This document shows positions 1-15,500 of a stretch of DNA of 64,000 nt, one piece after another. The DNA lies in NCBI GenBank assembly GCA_963693285.1, contig OY848917.1, forward strand, positions 7,388,118 to 7,452,117. Reading direction: 5' to 3'. The stretch is from Xestospongia muta. Lineage: Eukaryota > Porifera > Demospongiae > Haplosclerida > Petrosiidae. Each line of letters begins with the position of its first letter. Position 1 is the first letter of the stretch. Position numbers and translations under genes: made by a program. The notes below the pieces were generated by a model. That model searched no databases and had not been told where the DNA came from. It saw only the letters and a program-made list of their open reading frames with translations.

Positions 1-1540
1 CTTCAAATTTCTATGGTATTAAGTCATAAGCATGCTATAGCCCAACCTGCATTGTATTGTATTACAAATACAGCACTATACTGTGACTTAACAATCCTCA
101 GGCTTGTTTTATTACATAGCACACTGTATCTACAATACAGCCCTCACAATTGGCTATAACTAATACTTAAGTGGCACTAATACTGTACACTAACCTTTTA
201 AGAGTTTCTCAGATATAGTTTCTATTTCATCTTCATTTAATGGGGGATAAGTAAGACCTTATAACAGAATTAACTATGATACAGTACAAAATTAATGTGG
301 TGCAAGTATGATGCATGATAAAATAACAATAGATTTCCAGTATATGTATATTCAAACTAATTTATACTTACCAAAGGATTACGTCCAGCAAACACACTGA
401 GTTTACTGCAATGTTCTTTTACTGACGTGTGACTTGATGATAAGATTGAGGATGAGAAATAAGAACACCTATTCACTATGTGTTGAAGGTGGTCCTCTCG
501 AAGCTGTACCTCAGCACTGAACAGTGCTTTTGTCACTGAAGGAGCAATGCAAAAAAAAAGGATCATCAGCTCCCACAATTTGTTCAATGTCCATCTTCTT
601 GGTGTTACTGTCATCAGTAACTATACATTTTTTAAGCACTGATCGAGAAATATTGCTTAAATGATAAAGTGTGCGTTCATTAACAAGAAGACTACGAGCT
701 CTTGCTACATCGCTAGGAGCAATGAGGTACTCCTCACATTTAAATGCATGCATTTCAATCAACTTTAATATCGTCTTAATAACTTTATTAAAAACATCGC
801 GGCCTTTCTGGATGTCAATCATTGATGTAATTACTGAAACAGAACGATAGTTTTCGGTTACCTCAACAATAGCTTCAACTTCATCATTTTCCCAATAAAT
901 GCCATTTGTCCATATATCACAACAACGGGCCAACATTTGGACTTGTGGAGGATCAACATCAGCAATTTTGCCTGCTCTCTTGCGGTGTGGTAAACAAAAA
1001 ATGTAAGAAAGGGTAAAAAAAAGGTGAAGAAACAAAAAATGTAAGAAAGGGTAAAAAAAAGGTGAAGAAATTGAGTGGAAAGAAATTGGTTAGAATCAGG
1101 ACACCAGAGACACCATCCCAACTCATTTTCTATAATAATATCTGTTGGTGGTTCAGTACAAATGAGAGATGGAAAAAATAAGAGCTCATCTGATGGCAGA
1201 GGAACCGAAGCTGATATATTGGTTTTGAACTTTTCAAGTGTATTTGATTCTAAAACATGACAGAACTGAAGACCTCTAAGGAACCCAATTAACATATCAG
1301 TATTGTGCTTTGGAAATAAATCTTTCAGAATAGACTTAGGCACAATACCAGTATTACTAGCAATATTTTGATGGGCACATTCAATTTCCTTAGGAGCAAA
1401 TAGAACACCATTGACTTCAGAAAGAAGAGCAGCTCTGTCAATGACTATCCAACTTTGATCATCATCCTCATTTTTAAGGAATAAGATGAGACCCTTGTCA
1501 CTTAAAGTGGTTAGAAATTCCAACAACACTGACCTTCAGA
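1..1540 (-). pseudogene. Truncated tandem copy of the COR part of the Roco gene
   Basis: Closely matches 4000-5440, including the intron and the 64-nt exon. Breaks seen: the TATAG acceptor near 258 has become TATAA; a run of nine A near 550 shifts the frame relative to the intact GANDPFLCIAP; a 38-bp tandem duplication (first copy 995-1032, second 1033-1070) shifts it again; a 1-bp loss near 1534 precedes the point where homology stops. The Roc P-loop and all ankyrin exons are missing, because sequence above 1545 is unrelated. Preserved stretches include SWIVIDRAALLSEVNGVLF. The C-terminal exon would lie beyond the left edge of the window. Confidence 0.85.
995..1070. repeat. 38-bp tandem duplication in the broken COR copy
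   Basis: Two head-to-tail copies of a 38-bp A-rich segment beginning CAAAAAATGTAAG. The intact gene has one copy at about 4930-4970. 38 is not a multiple of three, so it breaks the frame. Confidence 0.9.
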
Positions 1541-1544
1541 AGGA

Positions 1545-3243
1545 GGATAAACATGTTTGAGGAGAAACAAATTATATTAATTTTACAATGATAATTAGTT
1601 GTTAACTGTTTGTTGATGTACCTCAATATACCTATACAAGACATAGAGACTGGTTACATGGGTAATTAATCAATACATATAACATTAATGTCTCCATGAA
1701 TTTAGTAGATAGCTTCAAAGCTGTTGAGGTACACATCCTACTTAGATCAAGTTAATAAATGCACTAAAACAAAGTTGTGGGAGAACAAGCATTAGTTGAA
1801 GATCTTGAGAAACATTACAATCATTTTAATCATATGGTTGGTAAATTACATTAGAAATTGACCAAAATATTGATACAAGTAGCCAGTATAATGAAATTAA
1901 ATACATTTATACTTTAAAGGGATATCATAAGCATTGTATATCATGAAAATTTGTTTATGATTCATCTTATCAAATTTCAACTCTTCAAGGAACACAAATA
2001 TCAGCAGTTTCCTACAGGCAACAATGAATCTAAGATATCTATTGTAAACAAAAAACTTTAAGATGTACTAAGTACATTGGATTGACTAGTGCTTTGTTTG
2101 ATAATTGAGAACATTAATTAAAAGTATACTTTTAATTATCAATGGTGTGAAATGATATAGTAGTCCTTTTAGACAGAAACAAGACTATTAGCTGTATGAC
2201 TCCCAAAAAGAGACTAGTACTATAGTTGAACATAGATTTCCAAAGATGTACAGGTTTAATAGACATATAAGAGAAACATGGTTTCCTTACTCTGTAGTCA
2301 TTGTATCTCCTGATTTTGATATGTGTTCTCCTGCTACATTCATTCCTCTTAACTGCTTATTGTTCAGATGTGCTTCTGTGTCAGGGAAAGTAAAATTTGA
2401 CTTTGGTGAAGGCGTTGTTAACAAAATTGTACAAACTGAAAGAAAGCTTCAGTAAATCTTGAATTTTATGATTTTAATTATAAAGCAACATCTATCTTCT
2501 TTAAAAAAATTCAAGTTATTATCTTACTTGAAATACATAGTCATAAGCTGATTGATTGTATGAAGACTAATTAAATTTAATACAAATTAAAATGAATATA
2601 TCCACAGGATGTATACTATCATAATACACCAGCTTGCAATGACGTGCATACACATCAAATGTATAACATGTGCATATAACAAATATTTACTAGTGTATTT
2701 GTGTATGTATACTGTATAAGAATACACATGTTATAATGTTACTGTATAATACATATGTTATAATGTTACTGCATGTATAATGCAAACATGTCATACATGT
2801 GTATAACACTTGTTTATGGATTGTATATAATAGTGTGTAAAGCAGTGTATAACAACTATCTAACACGGTGATTGAAATCAGTATGAATTAATTCAAGTAA
2901 CATAAATGTTGAGAAGAATCCTAATCCATTAGTGTTGTCACTGATTGGTTGAAGTGGGACTGTGATATTGGCTTACTTTAATACATAGTATTACATGTTA
3001 TTTCATTTATAGAATCTTATTATTGTAATGTTTGTACAACTTATCCATGCCCTGAGTGTTAGGAATTACATTGAATGCTATGAACTAAACTAATATTCTA
3101 AAAGTTAATTTTATAAAATAAAAATGCAAACATTGAAAAAATATACGTGTATGATTTAGTCTTTATGAAACCACTACTGATGATATTTCAGCAAAATCTA
3201 AATGGGGATAAAGAGTAAATAGAATAAAACGCATTATCATACC
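1545..3243. other. Spacer between the broken copy and the Roco gene end
   Basis: No convincing coding exon on either strand. AT-rich. 2640-2830 holds imperfect short repeats of ATGTTATAATGTTACTG type. It should contain the poly(A) site of the Roco gene, which I could not place. Confidence 0.5.
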
Positions 3244-3566
3244 TCAATTCCATTTAGCCATGATTTTATCAGCTAAGTCATTTCGGTTACATTTCTCTCT
3301 TAAAATGCTCACAAATTTGGTCAAAATACCAGCATCATGCTTGACAAGATCTTTTATTTCATCAAGAATAATTTCAAGACGTTGCTCATTTGTATCCTTA
3401 CAGGCTGTGTCCCTGACTCTCTTATAAATATTCTCAGAAATAATCTGTTCTGAATACAGTTTTCTTGCTAGAGAAAATGGGTCGATAGTTGACTCAACAA
3501 TAATGTCAGTACACTGAACTAGAGCTGTTCTAGCCACATCACAATCCCATGAAGTACTGCCAGAGC
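3244..3566 (-). CDS. Roco gene last exon: death-fold/CARD-like domain
   Basis: 323 nt entered in phase 1, about 107 residues: GSGSTSWDCDVARTALVQ, then an all-helical stretch of about 90 residues (DPFSLARKLYSEQIISENIY, CKDTNEQRLEIILDEI, ending DKIMAKWN) before TGA. Spacing of helices with an 'LYSEQIIS...Y' turn and 'R...ILDEI' resembles a CARD or related death-fold domain. This is a by-eye call needing a profile search. A GTATGA donor-like site abuts the stop, so an intron in the 3' UTR is possible. Confidence 0.7.
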
Positions 3567-6500
3567 CTGTATATGCAAAGTATTGCTAATACAACTGTAT
3601 AACAATAGTAAAATCTGACCAAGTTAACTATGTACAAAATAAGATAAAGTCATCATACTTAATTTTAAGCAAAAAAAGCAAGAACAAAATTTAGCATAAT
3701 AAAAAATATTCATTATGAAGGCAATGTCAGTAAAAACATCTCAAACAAGCCAAAAGTAGGATGATAGTGTGGACATCCCTACATAGTAGCCACGAGTTTA
3801 CATTTCAGGTACATGTACACAAGATATGATCTACTAAAATAAGTGACAAGACAACATAGAATTTTAAAGTGCTGATGAGGTGCTTAGACCTTATGAAATG
3901 ACATTACAGCACTATATCCAGATATAGCACTGACATCACCAGGTATTGGGCTATATCATTTTTGAATTTCAAAGTGACACCACAGCCTGCTTCAAATTTT
4001 ATGTTAACAAGCCACAAAAATTTTATAGCCCAACCTGCATCATACTGTATTACACATACAATATCAACCCTTGGGTTTAGTTTATGTCACAAAACACACA
4101 CTGTATATGCAATAGAGTCTTTGCAGATGAGCTATGACCCATACTCAAAAGCCCTGTTTTAACACCAACCTTTAAAACATTGCTCAGATATATCTTTTAT
4201 TTCATCTTCAGATAACGGAGGATAAGAAAGTTCCTATAACAGAATGTGATAAAATATGATGCACAACAAATAGAATTCTTGTTATTTCAAACTAATTTAT
4301 ACTTACCAAAGGATTACGTCCAGCAAAGACACTGAGTTGACTGCAACGTTCTTTTATTGAGGTGTGACTTGATGATAAGTGTGAGGACGAGAAATAAGAA
4401 GAACACCTATTCACTATGTGTTGACGGTAGTCCTCTTTAAGTGGCCTCTCAGTATTGAAAAGTGCTTTTGTCACCAAAGGAGCAATGCAAAGAAAGGGAT
4501 CATTAGCTCCCACAATTTGTTTAATGTCAACGTTTTTGGTGTGACTGTCATCATTAACTTTACCTTTTTCAAGTACTGATCGAGCAACCTTACTTATTTT
4601 ATAAAGTGTGCGTTCTTTGACAAGAACACTACAAGCTTTTACTACATCGCTAGGAGCAATGAGGTATTCTCCACATTTGGATGATTGCATCTCACTCAAT
4701 TTTAATACAGCCTTAATAACATTATTAAAAGTATTGCGGCTTTTCTTGATATTATTAATTGATGTAATCACTGTAACACAACGATAGTGTTCAGTTACTT
4801 CAACGATAACTTCAACTTCATCATTTTCCCAATAAATGCCATTTGTCCACACATCGCAGTGACGAGCCAATATTTGGATTTGTGGATCACTTTCATCAAT
4901 TTTACCAGCTCTATTTTCACGTGGTAAACAAAAATTGTAGGAAAGCATAAAAAGAAGAAGGTGAAGAAATCGTGTGGAGAGAAATTGGTTAGGATCAGGA
5001 CACCAGAGACACCATCCCAACCCATTTTCTATTACAATATCTTTTGGTGGCTCATTACAAATGAGAGATGGAAAAAATAAGAGCTTATTTGATGGCAGAG
5101 GAACCGAAGCTGATATATTGGTTTTGAACATTTGCAGCATATTTGATCCTAAAACATGACAGAACTGAAGATCTCTAAGGAACCCAATTAACATATCAGT
5201 ATTGTGCTTTGGAAATAAATCTTTCAGAATAGACTTAGGCACAATACCAGTATTACTAGCTATATTTTGATGGGCACGTTCAATTTCCTTAGGAGCAAAT
5301 AGAACACCATTGACTTCAGAAAGAAGAGCAGCTCTGTCAATAACTATCCAACTTTGAGCATCATCCTCATTTTTAAGGAATAAGATGAGGCCCTTGTCAC
5401 TTAAAGTGGCAAGGAATTTCAATAACACTGACTTTTCAGAAGGAAGAGAAGGGTCATCACGCTTTTGTAATACACTACATAGCTCCATCACACTAATGGC
5501 TATAATATTCTCTTCATTTCGAAGCAATTGCAAGAAGGAGAATTGAACATGGCAGTAAAAACTAATTTTATCAGATCGATCAAGTACAGCTTTGCAGCTA
5601 TAAGAAAGCTTAGCAACAAACTCTTTAACACCTTTTCCTCCAGGAAGATGACATTCCATAGGTAGGAACCCAACATATTCTTGTGAATGATCAGCCTTTT
5701 TAGCAACTTCAGCAACTACTTTAGAAATTTTTTCATAACCATCTGTTATCTCATCAAGTCGACTTCCAATGACCAGTATTTGAGATGGCCTTGAACTTGA
5801 TAATTGAAGACTGACATTCTTTATAAAATTGAACCAGTAGTACAAATCACCTTTAATGAGATCTAGATTGTCAGTCATCTTAGAAAGTATGGCAAAAACA
5901 GCAGGTGTGTTTAGCATAAGATTTTCTAGAATTGCTGCATGACTGCTATAATACTCTTTATGACCTGCGAGATCATAAAGGACAATATTGCCCACTTCAT
6001 GACTTGAAATGGTATGTGCATTAATCCCAGCAGTTAGCAGTTCTACTGGAATAGGATCAGATGTATTAAACGTGTAGTCGGGTGGTTTCTTAGCTCGTTC
6101 CATTATAACTGCTGCAAGTGAACTTTTACCTGCACCAGTATTACCACAGAAAAAGACTTTGCTGTAAGATTCTACAGGAAAGTCTTTTCGACATTGCTCA
6201 AATGGCTCAAACATTTTTAAAATAATGAAGCGATTTTTGGCATTATCATAAACAAGCTCCATGGCTGTTTGATTATCGTTGTTCTTAGCCATTGGATTGA
6301 TTTTTCCTGATGACAAAAGAGATTTCACAACATCACCATGACAACCCTTACAAGCAGCATGAAGGGGTGTGTTACCAACCTAAAAAAGAAAATATTCTAG
6401 TAGGCGACATTCCATATAGTTCTGAATAAACCATGTAGTTGGAATAACTCCATTTTTACTAATGTTCACTTCATATATACCAATAGTATGTGGTATGTGT

Positions 6501-9500
6501 TTTAGCTAGTTAGTGATTTGTATGGCAAATACATAATAAGAAAATTTAAAAGACATTGATGTAATACCTCAATAGGAATAAGGACTTGAAAATTATGTGA
6601 ACTAATTCCTATGCCTTAACCTGCTTTTAAAGAGCCTTATACAATGTGGATATACTTCCATAGCTTATTTTAATAGTAATACATCTAGTTCAGAGAAGTT
6701 TTACAAGCTTATCTACTATGTTTGCTTGCAGGGGTTGCTTTCTATACAACTAATACCACTCATATGTGAGACTGAGCTTCTACATAACTGCAAAATGGCA
6801 TGTAATTACCCAATGTTTTGAAGATGTAAAACTACTTCAATCATTCTCCACAGCATTTTATTTGTCATATCAATCATTTTGTATGTAATAAGCCCTCAAT
6901 GACAGGATATAATAACTTAGCTTTCAATGATAACACTAGTCTATCTGTCCGAACCCTTTATTTACTGATGCTAAACAAGGGTCTAACAAATATCACAATA
7001 GATTAAATTCAATTGGCCAATCAGATTTCACTACCCAAATTTTGAGTATCATGGGTAACAAATGGTAGCATTATGTTGTATATGCTCAACAATATCTTGT
7101 TTCTACAAGGTCAAAGTTTATTGATGCTTGCTATAAAAAGTGAAACCATTTCATAGTACTACAAGTCAGTATGAATTTTTAAAAAAATCTCTTATCTTCT
7201 AATGTAGACAATATGTTTTGAATGGTAAGTTTGCAGTATATTTATGGCTTCTTTGTTTTCACTTATTGTAATTGGTTGAAGTTCTTAAGTGACATTTGCT
7301 AAACAGTTCTTGTGCATTAGAGGGTCTAGCTTATTAGATTATGAAAATGCTAAACAAATCATTAATCATTGCAAATGAAATAACTCAATTTATCATACAA
7401 TAGAAAATTAAGGTAAACATCAAGTTTGAACATTGAAAATAATACAAAACATCTAAAGTCAGTTGAATCTCCTATCAAGAATCATAACAGAAGAGTGGAG
7501 CTTGGTTTATAATATGTATGCAAGAAAAAAAGGAAAAGAAACAAGGTAGGGATGAATGCACAAATCCTTATTAAAATCCCTGTGAAAAATCCCTGTGAAA
7601 AAGTGAAAAAGTACTGTAAGTAGTGTTTATATTGAAATTGTACTGTACAATGTTTCCTGGCTACTTATGTAGGCATTTTAATATGGATTTGTCATTTAAT
7701 CCTACTTTTTTTCCTTTTCCTTTTGTCATTTCATTTCTACATCATCTGTTAATTTTTCAAAATGTTTTTTATTACTTGTTGATATGTGATACAGATCTTC
7801 TCTATTGTAATATTAAAATGACTCTGACAAGAAATTTCTTAATCCATTAAAAGTTTGGGTCTTAAATAAAAGAAAACATTATTAGAACTAACACAAGCTG
7901 GAAAGCATTTAAAAGTATTGACAGTTTCAATTTCAGCAGTATGAAAAAATAAACCCAAACAATACAGTGAATGTGATTGACTCCATCATTTAATTGTTTC
8001 CATTCACTGATACAATTTACAGACTCTAGAAGCATTTCATAAATGTAATAGAATGCTGCTGCTTGATGGTTAATGATTGTGCAATTACTTTCTATGATAA
8101 TTGTATGAGTAAGTTTTTAACATTTTAGGCATAGCATGCGAGATATATCAGTCTTGTTTGGTAAATAATAAAAAAATGATTGTCACAACTTACCTGATCA
8201 GCAATGTTAGGGTTAGCGTTGAATTTAAGAAGAAGTTGAACATATTCATTATTACCATTCTCAGATGCTATGTACAAAGCAGTATGGCCATTCTATATAT
8301 ATGTAAAAAGAAAAATACAAATAAATAATAAATGAAGATTGTAATATGAATGACTTAAAAATGTTTGAATAAAATGTAGCATGTTTCCTTGTAACTATAG
8401 ACAATTATGAGTAGAATGTTTTTAATATGTTACTAAACAAAATTAAATGATACCAAGAAGTTGAATGCATCAACAAACAACACTTTATCAGATATAAGGT
8501 TGTGAGATAATATTAAATTAGACATAAAGGTTGTGACAATTCTATGGTATTAACCCACAAACACATTATAACCCAACCAGTAATGTACTGCATTACACAT
8601 ACAGTATGTTGTGACATAAACAGCCCTTGGATCTGCAGACCTTTAGGTTTGTTTTATGTCACAGCACCTGAATTTGCTCTCGTATTGTGTGCATATTACA
8701 AGTTGACATACATTGTTTCCAATGTTAACATCAGCTCCCCTGGACAGAGCATTTCTAATACATTCTACATGTCCTTCTCTTGAAGAATTTAAAAGTAAAG
8801 TGTCCTAAATAGTAAATATAAAAATGTCTTAAGTTTTAATACACAGAACGTATGTATATATATATACTTTTCTAAATTGTAAGAACTTGCAATTACCTTG
8901 TTACAGTAAAACTATTCATATGCCAAAACATTATTACTACTACTCATAAACTTGTCTATATGTGACTGTACTTGTTTGATTTATATCAATATATATGTAC
9001 ATGTTAGGTACTTGTGAATGCTAAAATCACAAAAACAATGCACATATAACAACCACTACAAACATAGGGTAAGACAGATGTAGAGCATATATACAAATAT
9101 GTATAAACTTATAACATCATGACTTACAGCTTGTACAGCTTCTACATTGGTGGCATTAGCATCAACTAACATCTTCATAATGACATTATTTTTTGTCCAA
9201 TAAGCTGCATGAAGTGCTGTACGTCCATACTAAATTATATGAAAGAAGCATGACATATGTGAAGTAAAACATAGATCATAAAAATCAGAAGATTACTTAC
9301 TAAGTAATGATACCTCAATATCTAGAGGATGTTGTGTGTATAGTGAAAGGTGGTTAAGAATTCAGACCAAGACAACATTTTATAAGGGGTTTTATGCCCA
9401 CAACACCTTCCAGGCAGTGAGACATTTAAATAATGCCATAAAATATTTAAATAACAGAAGCTTTATGTCACTGTAACTAGCCTAGATGGTGAGTAGCATT

Positions 9501-12500
9501 ATACATGTCTATGATTAAAAAAGAGACTTTACATAAAGATATAAGAGAGGTCAGAGTACTAAAGATGTGACGACAAAGTTGAAATAGCTGATCTCTGAAA
9601 AGAGATCAACTGTGTGTCTTGAATAGAGACTGCAGCATAATATCAGTCTCATAAAGCAAAGAAATTGGTCAGAATGGTACACAACAATTCTAATAGCATA
9701 CCCACATATTACATAATGAGTAATTTGTTTAGCAGTGTTCCAAGAAATACCAACTCAAATTTTATTATTTTTGAAGACTGTATGGTGTTTGAAATATGTG
9801 TATAAAAGAATATGACATATGTGTGTATAATTGTAATAAGGAAATATCATCTTGAAGACAAGGTCTTAAAAAGAAACAGATTCACTCTATATCCACCAAT
9901 TTCTATTTAGTGAATTATCTGCCAATTTGCATTGTCTTAGAGAGTATAGTTGACTTAAAGTGCAAACAATATAGGAGATGACTAGAAGGTAAACATAATG
10001 AAAAATAGAACAGAAGATGGAATGTAATTATTAATTCAAGTCTGTATGTATCAATCTGTGGATTGTAAAAACAAATGCTATCTTTATCATGGTTGTGATG
10101 AAATGGAATAATAGTAAAGATGTTCAAGCTGATGACTTGAGGATTTGGAGAAATGAAGAGTATGAGCAAATCATTTCATTGTAGCAGTTCATAGTATAGT
10201 AAAAAAAAGTAGCTAACAAGCTTTTGGACAAAAACATTGGTCAAAGACCTACAATATATGTATTAAAATGTATTTATTGGAAGAACAGTGATGATGATCA
10301 ATTTCTTATTTTGAATTGTGTAGTCTAAAATTTTTAGTTGTCAATAAATGTCCTTAAATATAGATTGGGAGAACAATCTCCATAATTTCGTACTACTGCA
10401 ATACTAACATCCCCTCCACTGGCTATTGTGTGGGAGAGAGACCACATAAAACAGTGAGATTGGACAAAGAAGAGTTTTCATAATCTATTAGATAATGACC
10501 CAAATCAATTTTATGACTCTGATTTTCAGAAAAGTGATGGAATGTTGAAGCTGAAGCTGTAGCTTAGTACAAGAAACAAGAAACAGATCTCCAATTTCAA
10601 GTTCTTGTATGAAGATATCAATGTATTCATGATACTTTATTTGCAATGATAGAACAATGTAAATGAAAGGAATCTTTGGTGAATCCACTTATTACATCAC
10701 TACTTCAGAGTGCTCCTGATACTATATGCATTTTGGTTACTGATCAACAGCAAAACAATATTGTTTGCTTTTGTACTAATAGTAAAGAATTTTAATTATT
10801 GGAATTGACCTAAATTTTAAACATATCAGCTACATCTTTCTCAGACTATGTTCCATAATATACTGATGAATTTAGCTTTGGACTAACTCCAACTATGCTT
10901 GATGTCATAAAATGATACAATTGTTTTGTTTGGCTCATGAGTCATCATAAGTCATAATAACTCAAGATTTTGTTATACTAATTTGGTTGAGAAAAATAAA
11001 TAATCTGGAATCTGTGTGGAATGTCAGAAAATTAAGATTCGTCAAGCTACTTGTCCAAGACTCATTTTCATACAAATTGATTGTAACATTATTGACTTTA
11101 TGTTGTAGGCTTGATGCTGTTCAAACCACTCAAATAAACTGGAAATCCACCAAAGGACCATACAGCCAAAATCAAACAAACTTGCTAATACTAGAACTAA
11201 AGAAAAGACTAACTATAAATGAACTAAGATACTAGTGGAATGTGAATAAATGAAGCTAAATTGGAGATGGATTTATGATTGATCACAAACACAACAGTAG
11301 CTACAGCCAAAATGGTAATTAGTTACACTGATTGGAAAAATCACATGTTGTTTAAATGTTTAAGATTAGAGACATTACATGTGATTGTATTAATAATCAT
11401 ACAAACAGTCTCTGCACATGCTTTTGCTATTGCTGGGAATTTTGAGTGAATGTTTTGAATTGTATCCTAAAACAAACCAAGATGACAGCCATTGGAAATT
11501 GGTGTGGTCACCTGAAGTGCCAAAATGTCCAGAAATAGGAGTAAGGATAAATAAAGTAACAAAGAAGCTGAAAACCCATTCTATCAACTAAATCAAAATA
11601 CAATTTGTTATAAAATACTACTACAACTAGATATCCTGAAACTAAACAGATGATGTCGTGGCAGAGTAACACTACATGATCAGGATAGAGTCATTTTAAC
11701 AATGGGAGCCATTCCCATAAACTGATCAAAGTATGATTGAGACAAATAAAGTAATTGAGACATTGGAAAGAAGGGCAAAGGAAGAAATCACACCAGTTTC
11801 AAAACAAAATACAGAGAAACAATAGAGGCTATTTCTACAAACAAAGAAGTTGCTACAGTTCTTCCAACTTTTCAATTATTAAGATCTAAACTTTACAATT
11901 AGGGTTGTGATTTGAATTGAATCATCATAGATGATATTGTTTTGATAGTTATAAAAATTATTGTTGTTTGGTTAATTGATGATAACTTATTTAATGTTAG
12001 ACCAATTGAAAATAGCATGCATATTAGTAGACTAAACAAGAGTAGACAAAACAGAAGTAGAAAAAACAGGTATAAACCCATAATTTTATTTAAGTGAATA
12101 GTATTATAAAGGAATAGCCATTATTGCATATAAGAGAATAAAACTAAGTGAATTGACATATATCTATCTCTATACAGTACTAGTCAAAAAAGCTTTATGT
12201 TTCATCTTTGTAGCGTAGCTTCAGCACAGTTAAAGTTTCAAGCTTGAAAATGCAGACAATGCTGAAGCTATTTAAAAACAAATGTTTCATCTAGTTTGGA
12301 AAAAAATCTGTAAACACAAAGTTTCCTTTGGTGATTAATTATAAGAAACAATGGCAGCAGTTCACCTCAACCGCATGTCTTGCTATTTGACTTTTGCAGA
12401 AGCTGTAGCTATTCTAGAGCATCTATTATGCCAAATTTGAAGGACTTAGATCATACAAAATTTAAATGGTGAGATCTTGTTATATCTCTAAAACAATCAA

Positions 12501-15500
12501 CAAATGCTGCAAAGCCCATCTCTGATCAGTTCATATAAATACTAATTAAATATTTCCTACTTGATTTGTTAAGGCCTGTTAAAACATTTTTCACATTTCA
12601 ATGCAATAGTACAAATTGTACACCAGCTTTTCTACAAAGACAATATGTGAGCTTGTTTTGACTACTTTTGTATATCTTCTTGATGTGTCATGTGTATATA
12701 GTGAGTTGGTATTAAGTATTATAGACAACTATAATTACCTTAATATACTATTATGACACTGACCTTGTCTGGAACATTCACTTTCATACCAGCATCTAGA
12801 AGGACTTGAACAATCTCATTATGACCTTCATGACATGATATATAGAGAACAGTTTTGCCAACCTGTATAACAACAAATCAAAATATACATGTACATGTGA
12901 TAATGAAACTTAATAATAAAATATAAAGTCATTAATTAATTTTACTGAGTCAACCAATAGTATAAGAAATTGTGTCTGTCAAGAAGATACTTGAGTAAAT
13001 AACAGCATAATGAGGATAAAATGTACTTAACTAATATTTAATAATTAAGGTGAAAAATAAATTCTAAAAATACTATAACAAACATTCACTGTCACATAAG
13101 TTTTCAATAATATATAATTAATATAACATTACTATAACATGAAATGATGTGATGATAAAGACAACTCATAATAGATTCACATTAATGAGATCATTACTGA
13201 TAAATATTGATCTCATTTAGGTACGTTTATAATGAGTCACAATTATTTTAAGTCACATTTATATAATATGTTATTGAAAATATCAATGGAAGTTGTAGAA
13301 AAACTACTGAAGTGTGTCTTTGACAATGACACCTCTACTTGTTATATATTGATGATTATAAATACACATGTACGTAAAAATTAAAAAAACAATTATGAAA
13401 TGTAGTAATGGTTGTACCACCAAAAAACAAGTAAACAGAATGAATGGCAGAATGAAAATCCCTACATAATATCCACAGTAAACTTTGAAATTCATTAAAT
13501 GTAAGAATACCGACAGGAAGCATCTCTAACGTGACCATTGTTGGAATGGCAACATGGATATCTGCACATACATTAGTCACACAATTGACTGCCATTAAAT
13601 TTAATAATTATGATATAAATAAAAAGATCTCAATATAGCAGCAGTACAAGGTTGAAACATGAACATAGTTGAGATTTCACAATTATGTTAATATATATAT
13701 ACTGTAATGCAATGTAATAACAAAACTTAACACCACAAAAATGTAGTTAATCAAGTCTAGAAACAAAGCAGTTCATTGAAAATTAAATTCAAAAAACAAT
13801 ATTTTGTCATTACCTGCAGCATCATGGAGAAGTTATAATCATGTTTTGATAATGGCCACAATCTTAAAATACCATCTAATTTATAGTTAATAGGCAATTT
13901 AATGTACATGCAAGTACAATACACTTCTATTTTCAGGGGATCATTTTTGAGAACTTAAGAGACATTTCAATGCTAAACAAGTCATGCTTCACATCATGAC
14001 CTTCACCACTATATTTGTCTATGCACCTGAACTGATCATTTAAAAATCATAAAACATGTTATCTTTATTTGTCAATTTGTGTTAAATAAACAGGAAAATT
14101 AATCACTGCACTCATAGTAAAACAATTACACTTTTTGCCTAATATTATTGTGTAGAATTTGTATCTTGTTCTCCTTCAATATTAACCTTATTGAGCATAT
14201 TACTACAGAATACAATTCAATATTAACAGTATCACTACAATTACAAAAATATCATAATTAACAACTTTCTTTTAGACAAAAGAACTTCTATTTTATCTTT
14301 ATTTATATGGGGTTTGTTGTACACACATAAACACTTACTCCGTTAACAAGGTCTAAATTGGCTCCTTTCTGTGTTAGAATCAAAACAACATCTTTGTGTC
14401 CCTTCCTTGCTGCTAAAACGACTGGAGTAGATCCCTCCTAAATATATTATAATAAAACAACAGTTAAATATTATCTATTCTTACACCAAACATACAAACA
14501 CAATGAACTCACACCTTCAAGAAAAGACTTGAAAATAAATCTAATGCTTATTCATATTTTAGATAGAATAAATTCAAGAAAACTTTTTTCACCATAATAG
14601 CAAAATACATGTACAAATGTCAACTAGAACACTTAACAATTATTATATTATAAAGGAAGCATTCAGATCATAAATAATCCCAGTAAATTTAAGATGGAAT
14701 AAAATCAATAGAGTAAAAAAATTATATTGAAATACACTTAGAATTTATATTACATTATATCACACTTACTCGCTATTATATTGTAATGAGAACATTCAGA
14801 TCACAAGTAATCACAGCAACATAAAAATGGAATAAAATCAATAGTGTAAAAAAAGAATTACATTGAAATACACTTAGAATTTATACTACATTATATCACA
14901 ATTACAAACTATTATATGGTAATGCAAACATTCAGATCACAAGTAATCATAGCAACATAAAAATGGAATAAAATCAATAGAGTAAAATTAGCATTACATT
15001 GAAATACACTTAGAATTTATACTACATTGTATCACATTTACATCCTATTATATTGAAATGAGAACATTCAGATCACAAGTAATCACAGCAACATAAAAAT
15101 GGAGTAAAATCAATAGAGTAAAATTAGCGTTACATTGAAATACACTTAGAATTTATACTACATTATATCACACTTACATCCTATTATATTGTAATGGGAA
15201 CATTCAGATCACAAGTAATCACAGCAACATAAAAATGGAATAAAATCAATAGAGTAAAAATAGAATTACATTGAACTACACTTAGAATTTATACTACATT
15301 ATATCACACTTACTCGCTATTATATTGTAATGAGAACATTCAGATTAAAAGAAATCACAGCAACATAAAAAATGGAATAAAATCAATAGAGTAAAAAAGC
15401 ATTACATTGAATTACACTTAGAATTTATACTACATTATAATCACACTTACTGGCTATTATATTGTAATGGGAACATTCGATCACAAGTAATCACAGCAAC

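Noticed and set aside
1075..1260. Plus-strand ORFs antisense to COR (also 4974-5159)
   Set aside because: Shadows of the minus-strand COR coding frame; conserved only because the exon is.
2640..2830. ATGTTATAATG repeats as a satellite
   Set aside because: Only two or three imperfect short units; ordinary low-complexity AT sequence.
13304..13595. Minus-strand ORFs in intron 18 as an extra ankyrin exon
   Set aside because: No TPLH/GADVN-like residues and no phase-0 99-nt frame between splice sites.
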